In this document: one piece after another, positions 1-8,475 of the stretch
How positions within the stretch are numbered: the first letter of the stretch is position 1
How the letters are laid out: each line of letters begins with the position of its first letter
Source: Caulobacter sp.
GTDB lineage: Bacteria; Pseudomonadota; Alphaproteobacteria; Caulobacterales; Caulobacteraceae
Length of the DNA stretch: 64,000 nt
Direction of reading: 5' to 3'
NCBI GenBank assembly: GCA_021741355.1
Contig: JAIOXZ010000003.1
Coordinates: forward strand, 62,001 to 126,000
Notes under the pieces: generated by a model
What the model was told of the DNA's origin: nothing
Databases searched by the model: none
The model's input: only the letters and a program-made list of their open reading frames with translations
Translations under genes and position numbers: made by a program

Positions 1-1216
1 CGCCCGCCCGCCGCGCGGCTTCCAGCAGCGTGAGGTCGATCACGTCGCGCTGGGCGTGGCTGCCGCCGAACCGGTGCGCCACGGTCCGCACGGGCTGCAG
101 CGCCGCGATCGCGCCCCGCCAGTCGCCCTCGCCGAAGGCCGCCAGCCCGCGCACCACCGGCTCGCCGACGGCGATGAAGGCGGCGTTGTCGCCCGGCCGC
201 GCCATCGCCCGCCGCTGCGCCTCCCGCAGGGCCGCCAGAGCGTCAGCCCGTCCGGCGCCGACGAAGGCCATGGCGGCATGGGCGTCATTGAAGGCGTAGA
301 GACTCTCTGTCACCGCGGGCGCCCACTTGTCCGCCAGAACGTCCCAGCGATCCCCCACATCCACGCCCTGCAGATGCAGCCGCCACAGCAGGGCAGAGGC
401 GTCGACCATGTTGTAGGCCAGCTCCGACCGGTCGCCCCAGATCGGGTCGTCGTACAGCGCCAGCACCGCGTCGGTATCGCCGAGCCCCAGGTGAAACAGC
501 GCCAGATGCCACCAGTTGTGCACCTGGAAATAGCTGTCGCCGGTCCAGCGGGCGAGGTCGTCCCGCATCCAGGCAACGCCCTCCTCGCGCCGGTCCTGCA
601 TCTCCAGCACATGGGCCACCGCGTGCTGCGCCCAGCCGTTGCGGGGTTCCAGGTCGATGGCCCGTCGGCCCGCCGCCTCGGCCGCCGTGTAGTTGCCCGT
701 TTCCTCCAGCCCGAAGGCGTGCAGCCCCAGTACCGCGTGGTAGCCGGGCATGGTCTCGTCCCAGTGGGGCAGGGCGACCCCGATCCTGTCGCGCAGCCGC
801 CGCGCGTCGCCCTGCAGGAAGTCCAGCAACTGGCCGATCTGCAGCGCCAGCGCGTCGCGCGGATACGCCGCCGAGACGTCCGCCAGCAGCTTCGCCGCCG
901 CCGCGATCTCGCCGCGCGCCATATGGCCCAGCGCCGCCACATGGCCGGCCTCGCGCTCATTGGCCGGCAGGGCTAACGCCTTGGCATGGCAATCCAGAGC
1001 GACCGGCAGGGTGAAGGCGTCCGTCCCCGCCGCGTGCAGGTAACCCAGGAATACCCGGGCCATGACGAAGTCCGGACTGTCGGCCAGCGCGGCGCGCAGG
1101 CCGCGCACCGGCTCGCCGACGAAACACTGATGCCCGGCCAGCACGGTTTCGTAGAGATCGAGCGCCGCCGCGCTGGCGCCGGTCGGCCGCTGGGGCGTGG
1201 CGATGTCGAAGGCCAT
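1..1216 (-). CDS. Tetratricopeptide repeat protein, TTC38 family (partial, C-terminus off window)
   Basis: Reading the minus strand from ATG at 1216 (MAFDIATPQRP) gives an open frame of about 405 codons that runs off the left window edge, so the ORF track, which needs a stop, shows only shadows. The protein is soluble with no signal peptide. It is built of helical repeats with TPR-like stretches such as NGWAQHAVAHVLEMQ and HNWWHLALFHLGLGD, the pattern I associate with the TTC38 family. Those are scaffold proteins of unknown biochemical role found widely in Proteobacteria. The gene is divergent from the flavoprotein at 1283, with about 66 bp between the starts, so both promoters must lie there. 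Family assignment is from motif memory; no catalytic motif is visible. Confidence 0.75.
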   Translation of the reverse strand, partial: MAFDIATPQRPTGASAAALDLYETVLAGHQCFVGEPVRGLRAALADSPDFVMARVFLGYLHAAGTDAFTLPVALDCHAKALALPANEREAGHVAALGHMARGEIAAAAKLLADVSAAYPRDALALQIGQLLDFLQGDARRLRDRIGVALPHWDETMPGYHAVLGLHAFGLEETGNYTAAEAAGRRAIDLEPRNGWAQHAVAHVLEMQDRREEGVAWMRDDLARWTGDSYFQVHNWWHLALFHLGLGDTDAVLALYDDPIWGDRSELAYNMVDASALLWRLHLQGVDVGDRWDVLADKWAPAVTESLYAFNDAHAAMAFVGAGRADALAALREAQRRAMARPGDNAAFIAVGEPVVRGLAAFGEGDWRGAIAALQPVRTVAHRFGGSHAQRDVIDLTLLEAARRAG

Positions 1217-1282
1217 GAGTCTCTCGCTGTGTCCGGAAATCACAGCTTGGCCTGACGGGCCGCCGTGGTCTACGCCTTGGGC

Positions 1283-2395
1283 ATGAGCGAGTTCGACTTC
1301 GACGCCCTGGTGGTCGGCGCCGGCGCGGTGGGTCTGGCCACCGGCCATGCGCTGGCGCAACGCGGCCTGTCGGTTGTGGTGCTTGAGAAGGAGCGGGCCA
1401 TCGGCCAGGGCGTCTCCTCGCGCAACTCCGAGGTCATCCATGCCGGGCTCTACTATCCGACCGGCACCCTGAAGGCGCGGTTCTGCGTTGAGGGCCGCCG
1501 GCTGCTCTATGCCTTCCTCGACAAGCACCACGTCGACTACCGTAAATGCGGCAAGCTGGTGGTGGCCAACGGCGACGCGGAGGTGGAACGCCTGGACGCG
1601 ATCCTCGAGCAGGCGCGGATCAACGACGTCGAAGGCATGGAGCGCCTGACGGGCGCCGCGGCCATGGCGATGGAGCCGGGCCTGAAGTGCGACATGGCGT
1701 TGCTCTCACCGGAGAGCGGCGTGTTCGACAGCCACGGCTACATGAACGCCCTGGTCGGCGAGATCGAGTCGGCCGGCGGGGCGGTCGTGACCGCAACCCC
1801 GTTCGAGGGCGCGACGCCGCTGCCGGGCGGGGGCTTCTCGGTCCGCGCGGGCGGCGAGGCGCCGACGACGCTGACAGTGCGCAAACTGGTGACGGCCGCG
1901 GGGCTGGGCGCCCAGCACGTTGCGGCCCTGATCGAGGGCTTTCCGGCTGACCGGATTCCGGCGCGCCATTTCGGCAAGGGAGTCTACTTCCGCCTGCAGG
2001 GCAAGGCGCCGTTCAGCCGCCTGATCTACCCGCCGCCGATCCACGGCGCGCTCGGCACCCACTACCGCAAGGACCTCGGCGGCCAGGCGGTGTTCGGCCC
2101 TGATCTCGAGTTCGTTCCGACCGAGGACTATTCGGTCAACCCGACCAAGGCCGCCGTCTTCGCCGCCTATATCCGCAAGTTCTGGCCGGACGTCCCGGAG
2201 GATCACCTGTCCCCCGACTACGCCGGCCTGCGCCCCAAGATCCACGGTCCGGACGAGCCCCAGCCCGACTTCCGCCTCGACGGCGAGGCGGAGCACGGCA
2301 TCCCCGGCCTTGTCGCGATGTTCGGGATTGAGAGCCCCGGCCTGACGAGCTCGCTGGCGATCGGGGAAGAAACGGCAGCTATCCTCCCCGCGTAG
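1283..2395 (+). CDS. FAD-dependent oxidoreductase, L-2-hydroxyglutarate oxidase (LhgO)-like
   Basis: A 370-residue flavoprotein of the DAO fold. The N-terminus has the dinucleotide-binding glycine motif VGAGAVGLATG (about residues 11-21), followed by SSRNSEVIHAGLYYP and KCGKLVVA. These are characteristic of the L-2-hydroxyglutarate dehydrogenase/oxidase group, which oxidises L-2-hydroxyglutarate to 2-oxoglutarate. GLRPKIHG near the C-terminus also fits. I prefer ATG 1283 (MSEFDFDAL) over the ORF-track start at 1265, because the glycine motif then sits about ten residues from the N-terminus as usual. The last four residues and the stop codon lie inside a palindromic repeat at 2383-2403. Exact substrate is inferred from the family only. 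Confidence 0.8.
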   Translation: MSEFDFDALVVGAGAVGLATGHALAQRGLSVVVLEKERAIGQGVSSRNSEVIHAGLYYPTGTLKARFCVEGRRLLYAFLDKHHVDYRKCGKLVVANGDAEVERLDAILEQARINDVEGMERLTGAAAMAMEPGLKCDMALLSPESGVFDSHGYMNALVGEIESAGGAVVTATPFEGATPLPGGGFSVRAGGEAPTTLTVRKLVTAAGLGAQHVAALIEGFPADRIPARHFGKGVYFRLQGKAPFSRLIYPPPIHGALGTHYRKDLGGQAVFGPDLEFVPTEDYSVNPTKAAVFAAYIRKFWPDVPEDHLSPDYAGLRPKIHGPDEPQPDFRLDGEAEHGIPGLVAMFGIESPGLTSSLAIGEETAAILPA

Positions 2396-2432
2396 CGGGG
2401 AGGGGGACCATCCGGAGGATGGTGGAGGGGCC
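2383..2432. repeat. Palindromic intergenic element overlapping the 3' end of the flavoprotein gene
   Basis: Contains the hairpin CCTCCCCGCG-t-AGCGGGGAGG-like arms (2383-2403), then GGGGGACCATCC and GGATGGTGGAGGGG as a second dyad. The TAG stop of the preceding gene (2393-2395) is in the hairpin loop. The GGGAGGGGGACC core recurs near 15345-15355. Such elements are common between genes in alphaproteobacteria. It could double as a transcription terminator, though there is no T run. Confidence 0.6.
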
Positions 2433-2449
2433 GGCGCGAACGTCCGCCG

Positions 2450-2554
2450 TGCGTCCTTCGAGACGCGATCCTGACGGATCGCTCCTCAGGATGACGAACA
2501 ACAATGACCGTCATGGTGAGGAGCGAGCTTCAAGCGAGCGTCTCGAACCACGCA
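2450..2554. repeat. Composite palindromic repeat, copy A
   Basis: Outer arms TGCGTCCTTCGAGACG and CGTCTCGAACCACGCA are inverted. Inside are two half-elements, one with CGATCC..GGATCG and one with GAGCGAGCTTCAAGCGAGCG, each followed by CTCCTCAGGATGAC or its inverted form. A second copy lies at 54225-54348 in the opposite orientation. It fills the gap between the convergent ends of the flavoprotein and sugar dehydrogenase genes. No coding role is supported, although short ORFs run through it. Confidence 0.75.
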
Positions 2555-2561
2555 GCCCGGA

Positions 2562-3782
2562 TCAACCCTTCGGAACCAGCCTCAACACCCTGCCGTCATC
2601 GGTCGCCACATACACAGCCCCGTCCGGACCCACGCGCACGTCGCGGATGCGCTGTCCGAGGTCCTGCAGCAGCCATTCCTCGCCGACCACGCGGTCGCCG
2701 TCGAGCGTCAGCCGGACCAGCTTCTTGCTGCTCATCCCGCCGATGAACAGGCTGCCCTTCCAGGCCGGAAACAGCGCCGCGTCATAGAAGGCCATGCCCG
2801 ACGGCGCGATCACCGGGTCCCAGTAGTAGACCGGCTGCTCGGTCCCGGCCTTGGCCGTGACCCCCTCGCCGATCGGCTGGCCGGAGTATTCCACGCCATA
2901 GGTGACGGTCGGCCAGCCGTAGTCCTTGCCGGCCTGCGGAATGTTCAGCTCGTCGCCGCCCTTGGCGCCATGTTCGACCGTCCACAGCTTGCCGGTCCAG
3001 GGGTTGAAGGCAGCGGACTGCAGGTTGCGGTGGCCGTAGGACCAGATGCTCTTGATCGCCTCGCTGACCGCCGCGAACGGATTGTCCTTGGGCACGGCGC
3101 CGTTGGGATAGATCCTGATGACCTTGCCGAACGCCGACTTCAGGTCCTGCGCCTGAACGCGGCCCGGCAGGATCGAGCGCTCGCCCGTGGTGATGAACAA
3201 GAACCCGTCCGGCGAGAAGGCCAGCCGGCTGCCGTAGTGCTGCACGGAGTCCAGGGTCGGCAGCATGCGCCAGATGACCTGCACGGCCTCGACCCGGGCG
3301 GTCGCGCCGTCCAGCGCCAGCCGGCCGCGGGCCGCCGCCGTGCCGTTGCCGCCTTCGCGCGGCTCGGCATAGGTCCAGTAGATCAGGCCGTCCTCGGCGA
3401 AGCTGGGTGACAGCGCGACGTCGAGCAGGCCGCCCTGGCCCCGCGCGTCGACCTTCGGCAGGCCCTCGACGGGCGCCGACAGCTTGCCGTCCTTCGCCAC
3501 GATCCGCAGCTGGCCGGAGCGCTCCGTGACCAGCATCCGGCCATCGGGCAGCCAGGCCATGGCCCACGGCTTGTCCAGCCCGGACGTGACGGTCTGCACC
3601 TCGAACGCGACATCGCGCGAGACCAGCGGCGCGCGGGTCTGGCCCGCGAAGGCTGGCGTCTGGCCGTCGCCGTTCGGCGGGCGGGTCTCCAGCGGCTGGC
3701 CGGGCGCAGGCTGGGCGCCCGACGGCTGCCCTCCGCAGGCAGCAAGCAACAGGGCGGCGAGGGCGAGCGGGGCGGGGCGCAT
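2562..3782 (-). CDS. PQQ-dependent sugar dehydrogenase (GSDH family), lipoprotein
   Basis: A 406-residue protein starting with a lipoprotein signal peptide ([18 protein letters not shown]; lipobox LLAAC), so it is probably anchored in the periplasm. The rest has the six-bladed beta-propeller motifs of the glucose/sorbosone dehydrogenase family: [19 protein letters not shown] at about residue 70, [35 protein letters not shown] and the [11 protein letters not shown] block. The family oxidises aldoses using PQQ. No PQQ synthesis genes are in the window. It lies 11 bp downstream of the asparagine synthetase stop on the same strand, so it may be cotranscribed with the asn-glycosyltransferase unit. 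Confidence 0.85.
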   Translation of the reverse strand: MRPAPLALAALLLAACGGQPSGAQPAPGQPLETRPPNGDGQTPAFAGQTRAPLVSRDVAFEVQTVTSGLDKPWAMAWLPDGRMLVTERSGQLRIVAKDGKLSAPVEGLPKVDARGQGGLLDVALSPSFAEDGLIYWTYAEPREGGNGTAAARGRLALDGATARVEAVQVIWRMLPTLDSVQHYGSRLAFSPDGFLFITTGERSILPGRVQAQDLKSAFGKVIRIYPNGAVPKDNPFAAVSEAIKSIWSYGHRNLQSAAFNPWTGKLWTVEHGAKGGDELNIPQAGKDYGWPTVTYGVEYSGQPIGEGVTAKAGTEQPVYYWDPVIAPSGMAFYDAALFPAWKGSLFIGGMSSKKLVRLTLDGDRVVGEEWLLQDLGQRIRDVRVGPDGAVYVATDDGRVLRLVPKG

Positions 3783-3793
3783 GGCGGGGTCTC

Positions 3794-5578
3794 CTAATCG
3801 TCACCGAGCAAAGCGGCGAGGGCGGCGGGCGGTTCCGCGCCTTCGAGGTGGATCAAGGACCATAGGGCGAAGAACATCAGCGGCCAGCGGTTGTGCGCCT
3901 GTTTCTCGTCCGTGAAGACCGCGCGGACGCCGTCGACGTCGCAGACCTCGGCCACGGCCTTCACCCCGGCGATGCGCGGGCCTAGTTCCCCGGCGCGCGG
4001 CGCAATCCAGCTGGCCACGGGCACGGTGAAGCCCTTCTTCTTCGCCCACGGCTCGGCGGCGGGGCAATGCCGCTCGAGCCACTTGCGCAGGATGTACTTG
4101 CCGTACTTCCCGCGCACCTTCATCCGGTCCGGCAGGTTGAACGCGAAAGCCGCGACCTCGCGGTCGAGGAACGGCGTGCGGCCCTCGAGCCCGTGCGCCA
4201 TCAGCATCCGGTCGAGCTTGAGCAGCAGGTCGTTCGGCAGCCAGGTGACAATGTCGGCGTACTGGGCGCGTTGGAGGGGGGAGTAGCCATTCGGCGCCTC
4301 GGCCCCTTTTCGCCAGCGGGCGAGAGCCCCTGCGCCCTTGTCCTTGAGGAAGGCTGCGTCGACCTGCGGCTCCGCAGGCCGCCCGCCAAGCCAGGTCGGC
4401 CGCATGGCCCTGCGGTATCGACCGTAGCCACCGAACAGCTCATCCCCGCCTTCGCCCGTAAGGATGACCGTCAGAGTGCCCTTGGCCGCCTCGGCGAGCT
4501 TGTAGGTGGGAAGAGCCGCATAGTCGGCCGTCGGGTCATCGAGCGCCCAGGCCACCTGCGGCGCTATCCGCCAGAAATCCGCCTCGCTGAAGGTCGTCTC
4601 GCGCCAGTCAAGGTTCAGCGCCTTTGCTACGCGCTCTGCCTGACCCCGTTCGTCGCGCGCCTCCGGGGCGTCAAATCCGCAGGTGTAGGCGGTGACAGGT
4701 CGCGCATTCAGGCGGGACATGATCGTGGCGATGGTTGCACTGTCCACACCACCGGACAGGAACAGGCCGTAGGGCACGTCCGAGCGCTGATGGACCTTCA
4801 CGCTGTCTTCCAGCACCCCGTCGAGCGCGGACAACAACGCTTCTTCCCCGCTCATCCCGGCGAAGGCCGGGACCCAGGTTTTTTTCTCTATGCCCGAGCC
4901 GAGGCGGCCTCCCTCAAAAACGCCTGGGTCCCGGCCTTCGCCGGGATGAGCGGATTGAGGGGAAATCTCCATCACGCTGCCGGGCGCCAACCGGCACGAG
5001 CCCAGCCCATGCGTCGCATAGCCATCATCGACCAGATAGTTCAGCGCGAGCAATTCGCGGTTTGGCATTTTTGGCCACACAGTGCTGGCGGCGAATGCCC
5101 GCGGCTCCGAAGCAAAGGCTACTTCGTCGGCGCGATCTCCCTGCCGATAGTACAGCGGCTTGATCCCGAACCCGTCCCTGACCAGCCACGTCCGCCCGTC
5201 GCAGCCGATGAAGCAGAACGCATACATCCCGCGCAGCCGCTCGAAGGCCTTCTCGCCTTCCAGCGCGTAAATGTGCAGCAGGGGTTCGAAGTCCGAGCCG
5301 GTCGAGAGCTTGTCCCGCAGCCCGAACTCCTCGGCCAGCTCCAGATAGTTGTAGATCTCGCCGTTGCCGATGACCGTCGAGCCGGCTGCGTGCAGGGGCT
5401 GCCAGCCGCCTTCGAGGTCGATGATCGACAGCCGCGCGTGGGCCACGCACCAGCCAGGGCCGCTCTCCACCTGAATGCCGTTCGGCCCGCGATGGGCGAT
5501 GCGCTCGATCATCGCCCGCACGTCGCGCTCGGCCTGCGCCGGGTCGGTGACCCCCAGAATGCCCGCGATGCCGCACAT
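3794..5578 (-). CDS. asnB: Asparagine synthetase (glutamine-hydrolysing), with in-frame palindromic insert
   Basis: A 594-residue two-domain enzyme making asparagine from aspartate, glutamine and ATP. It begins MCGIAGIL, so Cys2 is the class II glutaminase nucleophile. The synthetase domain carries the PP-loop [13 protein letters not shown] and the [11 protein letters not shown] motif. Between the domains, about residues 210-246, is an unusual stretch ([20 protein letters not shown]) encoded by a perfect inverted repeat at 4851-4950. Normal family members have only a short linker there. The reading frame stays open through the insert. The start ATG overlaps the stop of the upstream glycosyltransferase by one base (TGATG). 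With a glycosyltransferase neighbour, the enzyme may act in surface polysaccharide amidation rather than bulk asparagine supply. Confidence 0.88.
   Translation of the reverse strand: MCGIAGILGVTDPAQAERDVRAMIERIAHRGPNGIQVESGPGWCVAHARLSIIDLEGGWQPLHAAGSTVIGNGEIYNYLELAEEFGLRDKLSTGSDFEPLLHIYALEGEKAFERLRGMYAFCFIGCDGRTWLVRDGFGIKPLYYRQGDRADEVAFASEPRAFAASTVWPKMPNRELLALNYLVDDGYATHGLGSCRLAPGSVMEISPQSAHPGEGRDPGVFEGGRLGSGIEKKTWVPAFAGMSGEEALLSALDGVLEDSVKVHQRSDVPYGLFLSGGVDSATIATIMSRLNARPVTAYTCGFDAPEARDERGQAERVAKALNLDWRETTFSEADFWRIAPQVAWALDDPTADYAALPTYKLAEAAKGTLTVILTGEGGDELFGGYGRYRRAMRPTWLGGRPAEPQVDAAFLKDKGAGALARWRKGAEAPNGYSPLQRAQYADIVTWLPNDLLLKLDRMLMAHGLEGRTPFLDREVAAFAFNLPDRMKVRGKYGKYILRKWLERHCPAAEPWAKKKGFTVPVASWIAPRAGELGPRIAGVKAVAEVCDVDGVRAVFTDEKQAHNRWPLMFFALWSLIHLEGAEPPAALAALLGDD
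4851..4950. repeat. Perfect 28-nt inverted repeat inserted within asnB
   Basis: Arms 4851-4878 (CTCATCCCGGCGAAGGCCGG plus GACCCAGG) and 4923-4950 are exact reverse complements, with a 44-nt loop. The same TCATCCCGG..GGGACCCAG pattern forms the intergenic element at 17123-17241. Because of the symmetry, both strands encode nearly the same peptide across the arms (HPGEGRDPG and [10 protein letters not shown]). This resembles the protein-inserted palindromic elements described in Rickettsia, but a different sequence family. Confidence 0.9.
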
Positions 5579-6606
5579 CAGCCTTCACCCAGGCGGGAGA
5601 ACAGGCTGCGCCATTCGGCGACCACGGCGTCCTGCGAAAACTCCGCCTCGACCCGTGCGTGACCGTTCTGGATCAGCCGGATGCCGAGCATCGGATCGGC
5701 CAGCAGCGCCCGCGTCCGCTCCGCCAGGGCGTCGGCGTCATCGACGTGGACCAGGAAGCCGTCCTGGCCGTCGCGGATCAGCGCGCCCGGTCCCTGGCTG
5801 TTGGCGGCGACGACCGGCAGGCCGTTGGCCCAGGCCTGGATGACCACGTTGCCCAGCGGCTCGAACCGCGAGGGAAACAGGCAGACGTCCGCCGCGCGAT
5901 AGAGGGCCGAGGCGTCCTGCCGCCAGCCGAGGAACCGCACGCGGTCGGCGACGCCCAGGGCGCCGGCCATGGCCTTCAGCTTGTCCTCCAGCGGCCCGGC
6001 CCCGGCGATCCAGAGGTAGGCGCCGGGGATCTGCGTCAGCGCCTTGAGGCTCACGTCGTGCGCCTTGGCGTCGTGCAACCGGCCCATGCCGAGCAGCAGC
6101 GGGACGCCTTCCGGCGTGTCCAGGCTGGCCCGGCTGACCGGCGCGTCCTCGTCCGGCCCGCCGGCGAAGTTGGGGATGTAGCTGACGCGATCGGCCGGCC
6201 AGCCCTGGGCGATCACCCAGCTGACGATGTCGCGCGTGTTGCCGACCAGATGGTCGAAGCCGCGGTAGTATTTCAGGCTGTAGTAGCCGCCCAGCCGGCC
6301 GATCCGCTTCCACGGGCCGGCGGGCGTGTGCCGGCCCGCCCGGTTCATCCAGGCGACGATCACCCGGGCGTCCATCCGCCGGCCCCAGGTGGCGATCCGC
6401 GGCCGGGTGAAGAGGTCCAGCGGGCCGCCGAAGCCGAAGGTCTGCGAGACGACGCCGGCCTCGGCCAGGGCGGTCGTCCGGGCGGCGTGACGGCGGATCG
6501 CGCATGCCTCCGCCACCCCCGCGCGATGCAGGGCCGTGACGAGGTCGACGAAGTAGGTCTCGGCGCCGCCGTCGCCCCCGGACCCGAGCAGATGAAGCAC
6601 GCTCAT
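5578..6606 (-). CDS. Glycosyltransferase family 4 protein
   Basis: A 342-residue GT-B glycosyltransferase. The N-terminus MSVLHLLGSGGDGGAETYFVDL is the acceptor-domain glycine loop. The C-terminal nucleotide-sugar domain is clear: LLGMGRLHDAKAHDV, YLWIAGAGPLEDKL, VRFLGWRQDASALY and SRFEPLGNVVIQAWANGLPVVA. In the usual EX7E motif the second Glu is Gln here (EPLGNVVIQ). Product is probably a cell-surface polysaccharide or lipid-linked sugar; donor and acceptor cannot be read from sequence. It is the first gene of a probable unit with asnB, which starts at its stop codon. Confidence 0.85.
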   Translation of the reverse strand: MSVLHLLGSGGDGGAETYFVDLVTALHRAGVAEACAIRRHAARTTALAEAGVVSQTFGFGGPLDLFTRPRIATWGRRMDARVIVAWMNRAGRHTPAGPWKRIGRLGGYYSLKYYRGFDHLVGNTRDIVSWVIAQGWPADRVSYIPNFAGGPDEDAPVSRASLDTPEGVPLLLGMGRLHDAKAHDVSLKALTQIPGAYLWIAGAGPLEDKLKAMAGALGVADRVRFLGWRQDASALYRAADVCLFPSRFEPLGNVVIQAWANGLPVVAANSQGPGALIRDGQDGFLVHVDDADALAERTRALLADPMLGIRLIQNGHARVEAEFSQDAVVAEWRSLFSRLGEG

Positions 6607-6729
6607 GTGGTCTGGAACCTAGCTGGACAGCGGCGCTTTCCCAAGCCGCATGACGCGCTCTTGAAGCGGAACCGATGCGCCCGTATAAGGCCGCCTCTCG
6701 CGCTCGCGGATTGATTTGCCGTCGCGTGT

Positions 6730-6806
6730 GGCTGGGTAGCTCAGATGGTTAGAGCGGTGGATTCATAACCCACAGGTCGGCGGTTCGATCCCGCCCCCAG
6801 CTACCA
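6730..6806 (+). tRNA. tRNA-Met (anticodon CAT), elongator type
   Basis: A 77-nt cloverleaf including an encoded CCA. Acceptor GGCTGGG pairs with CCCAGCT (a G-T at the end), the D arm is GCTCAGATGGTTAGAGC, the anticodon loop is TTCATAA and the T arm is GCGGTTCGATCCCGC. The acceptor end pairs 1-72, so it is not an initiator tRNA. A CAT anticodon could also be tRNA-Ile2 after lysidine modification; the overall sequence fits elongator Met better. Confidence 0.88.
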
Positions 6807-6829
6807 ATTTTCCCTGACAAATAAATGAC

Positions 6830-8341
6830 TTATGCGGCGGCCGACTGATCCTCGGCGCCGTCGAGCGCGGCCTGCAGCGCCACCAGCATCCGCTCGGCCT
6901 TGATCGGCTTTTCGACCACGTCGTTCATGCCCGCTTCGAGATAGCCGCGCACGTCGTCGGGATCGGCGTTCGCGGTCAGGGCGATGATCGGCGTGCGGCT
7001 GACCGGGCCGGGCAGGGCGCGGATCGCCCGCGTGGCGGCGACCCCGTCCATGCGCGGCATCTTGATGTCCATCAGGATCAGGTCGAAGCGACGGGCCTGA
7101 ACGGCGTCCAGCGCCTCGACGCCGTCAACGGCCTGTTCGGACGTGCAGTCGAACATCTCGCACAGGGCTTCGGCGACCATCCGGTTGGTGGCGTTGTCGT
7201 CGACGATCAGGATGTGGGCCGCGTGCGAGGGGGCCTGGTCCTGGGCCGCCGCGGCGGCGGCGGCGGCGGTCTGCGACTGGCTGGCGATGAACTCGAACAC
7301 CACGGTCAGGCCGGCGCCGGCATTGGATTCGGCGCGGATCACGCCGCCGGCGGCGATGCTGATACGGCTGGCGAGCGCCATGCCCAGGCTGACCGAGAGG
7401 CCCTCGCCCCGGGCTTCGTTTGCATCGACGGGCTCGAAAATGCGCGCCAGTCGCTCGGCGCTGGTCGCGCTGCCGGCGTCGCGCACGCGACCTTCGAGGA
7501 TCAGGCCGTCGGCGGTCGGGCGGACTTTCAGGGACGCCTCGATCGCGCCGCGCCGGGTTTCGCTGAGGGCGCGGAAGATCAGGGCGTCGAACACCTGCAG
7601 CAGACGGGCCTCGTCGATGTCGGCGACGTCTTCGGGATCACCGTCGAAGGCGGTCAGCAGCGTCAACCCGCTGTCGGCTGCACGCTGCTTCCAGCGGGCG
7701 TCGACCGTGTCCATCACCGTCTGCAGCTGAACCGGGTGCGGGTGGAAGGTGAGGACGCCCAGATCGGCTTCATGCAGATCGACGGCGCGCCGCATGAGCG
7801 AGGTCAGGTCCTCGCTGGTCTGGGTGATCGCCCGCACGCAGGCCAGCGCATCGGGCGGAAGGTTCTGGCGCGTCAGACGTCCGGCGAAGTCGGCCACGCC
7901 GTCGAGATGACGCAACACCTCGGCGCTCATCCGCTGGATCAGCAGGACTGACGGATCCTGCGGCGCCCGGGCGCGCGAGCGGCGGGCCGTAAGCAGGGTC
8001 GCGGGCGTGCCGACGCCGACATACCGGCCGTGGTCGACAACGATGAAGCCGTGGTTCAGCGCGTCGGGCCGCGTGGCCCGCAGGTGTTCGAGGAAACCCC
8101 AGGGCGTCATGCCCGCATCGGCGATCGCCGGCGCCCCGTCCATGATCTCTGACAGCGGGCGCTGGCCGTCGGGCTGGGACAGCACGACCTCGCGGCTCAC
8201 CAGGCCCACCGGTGTCTCGCCGTCAACCACGGCCAGGACGACGGCGTCCGGCTCGGCGGCGAAACGCAGGGCGGCCGTGGCGCAGCTGGCCCCCGAAGGG
8301 ACCGGCGCACGGCGATCTACAAAGCTGGAAAAGGTGTCCAT
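6830..8341 (-). CDS. Degenerate hybrid histidine kinase (pseudokinase) with C-terminal receiver
   Basis: A 503-residue protein from ATG 8341 (MDTFSSFVDRRAPVP); the ORF-track start at 8419 would add 26 unsupported residues. Residues 1-120 look like a CBS/sensor-type region. A DHp-like helix follows, MSAEVLRHLDGV at residues 138-149; it aligns with the H-box MSHEIRTPLNGV but has Ala140 in place of the phosphorylated His. The ATPase-like domain also lacks a clear N-box Asn (DEARLLQVFDALIFRAL, about 243-259) and a DxGxG. A poly-Ala linker near residue 356 leads to a full receiver domain with HILIVDDNATN and the acceptor Asp in LILMDIKMP. Likely a signalling scaffold or a receiver phosphorylated in trans. 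Confidence 0.8.
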   Translation of the reverse strand: MDTFSSFVDRRAPVPSGASCATAALRFAAEPDAVVLAVVDGETPVGLVSREVVLSQPDGQRPLSEIMDGAPAIADAGMTPWGFLEHLRATRPDALNHGFIVVDHGRYVGVGTPATLLTARRSRARAPQDPSVLLIQRMSAEVLRHLDGVADFAGRLTRQNLPPDALACVRAITQTSEDLTSLMRRAVDLHEADLGVLTFHPHPVQLQTVMDTVDARWKQRAADSGLTLLTAFDGDPEDVADIDEARLLQVFDALIFRALSETRRGAIEASLKVRPTADGLILEGRVRDAGSATSAERLARIFEPVDANEARGEGLSVSLGMALASRISIAAGGVIRAESNAGAGLTVVFEFIASQSQTAAAAAAAAQDQAPSHAAHILIVDDNATNRMVAEALCEMFDCTSEQAVDGVEALDAVQARRFDLILMDIKMPRMDGVAATRAIRALPGPVSRTPIIALTANADPDDVRGYLEAGMNDVVEKPIKAERMLVALQAALDGAEDQSAAA

Positions 8342-8421
8342 GAAGCCGCACGTGAGGGTCAGATTGAGCCTCACTATGGCCGATTGCGCTTGCAGAGAGG
8401 TTAAGCACGCGCCGGACAAAG

Positions 8422-8452
8422 AAAAACGGCGGGGACTTGCGTCCCCGCCGTT
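8422..8452 (-). terminator. Rho-independent terminator of TonB receptor 1
   Basis: Read on the minus strand, AACGGCGGGGAC-gcaa-GTCCCCGCCGTT is a 12-bp perfect stem with a 4-nt loop followed by a T run (TTTTTC). It lies 24 bp after the receptor stop at 8476. Confidence 0.9.
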
Positions 8453-8475
8453 CCGCTCTTCAGAAGCCGTGAGGC

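Noticed and set aside
56-976. 306-codon plus-strand ORF at the left edge
   Set aside because: Shadow of the TTC38-like gene, which the ORF track misses because its stop is outside the window.
6730-6806. tRNA-Ile2 instead of tRNA-Met
   Set aside because: The CAT anticodon allows it, but the overall acceptor and arm sequences look like elongator Met; kept as an alternative only.
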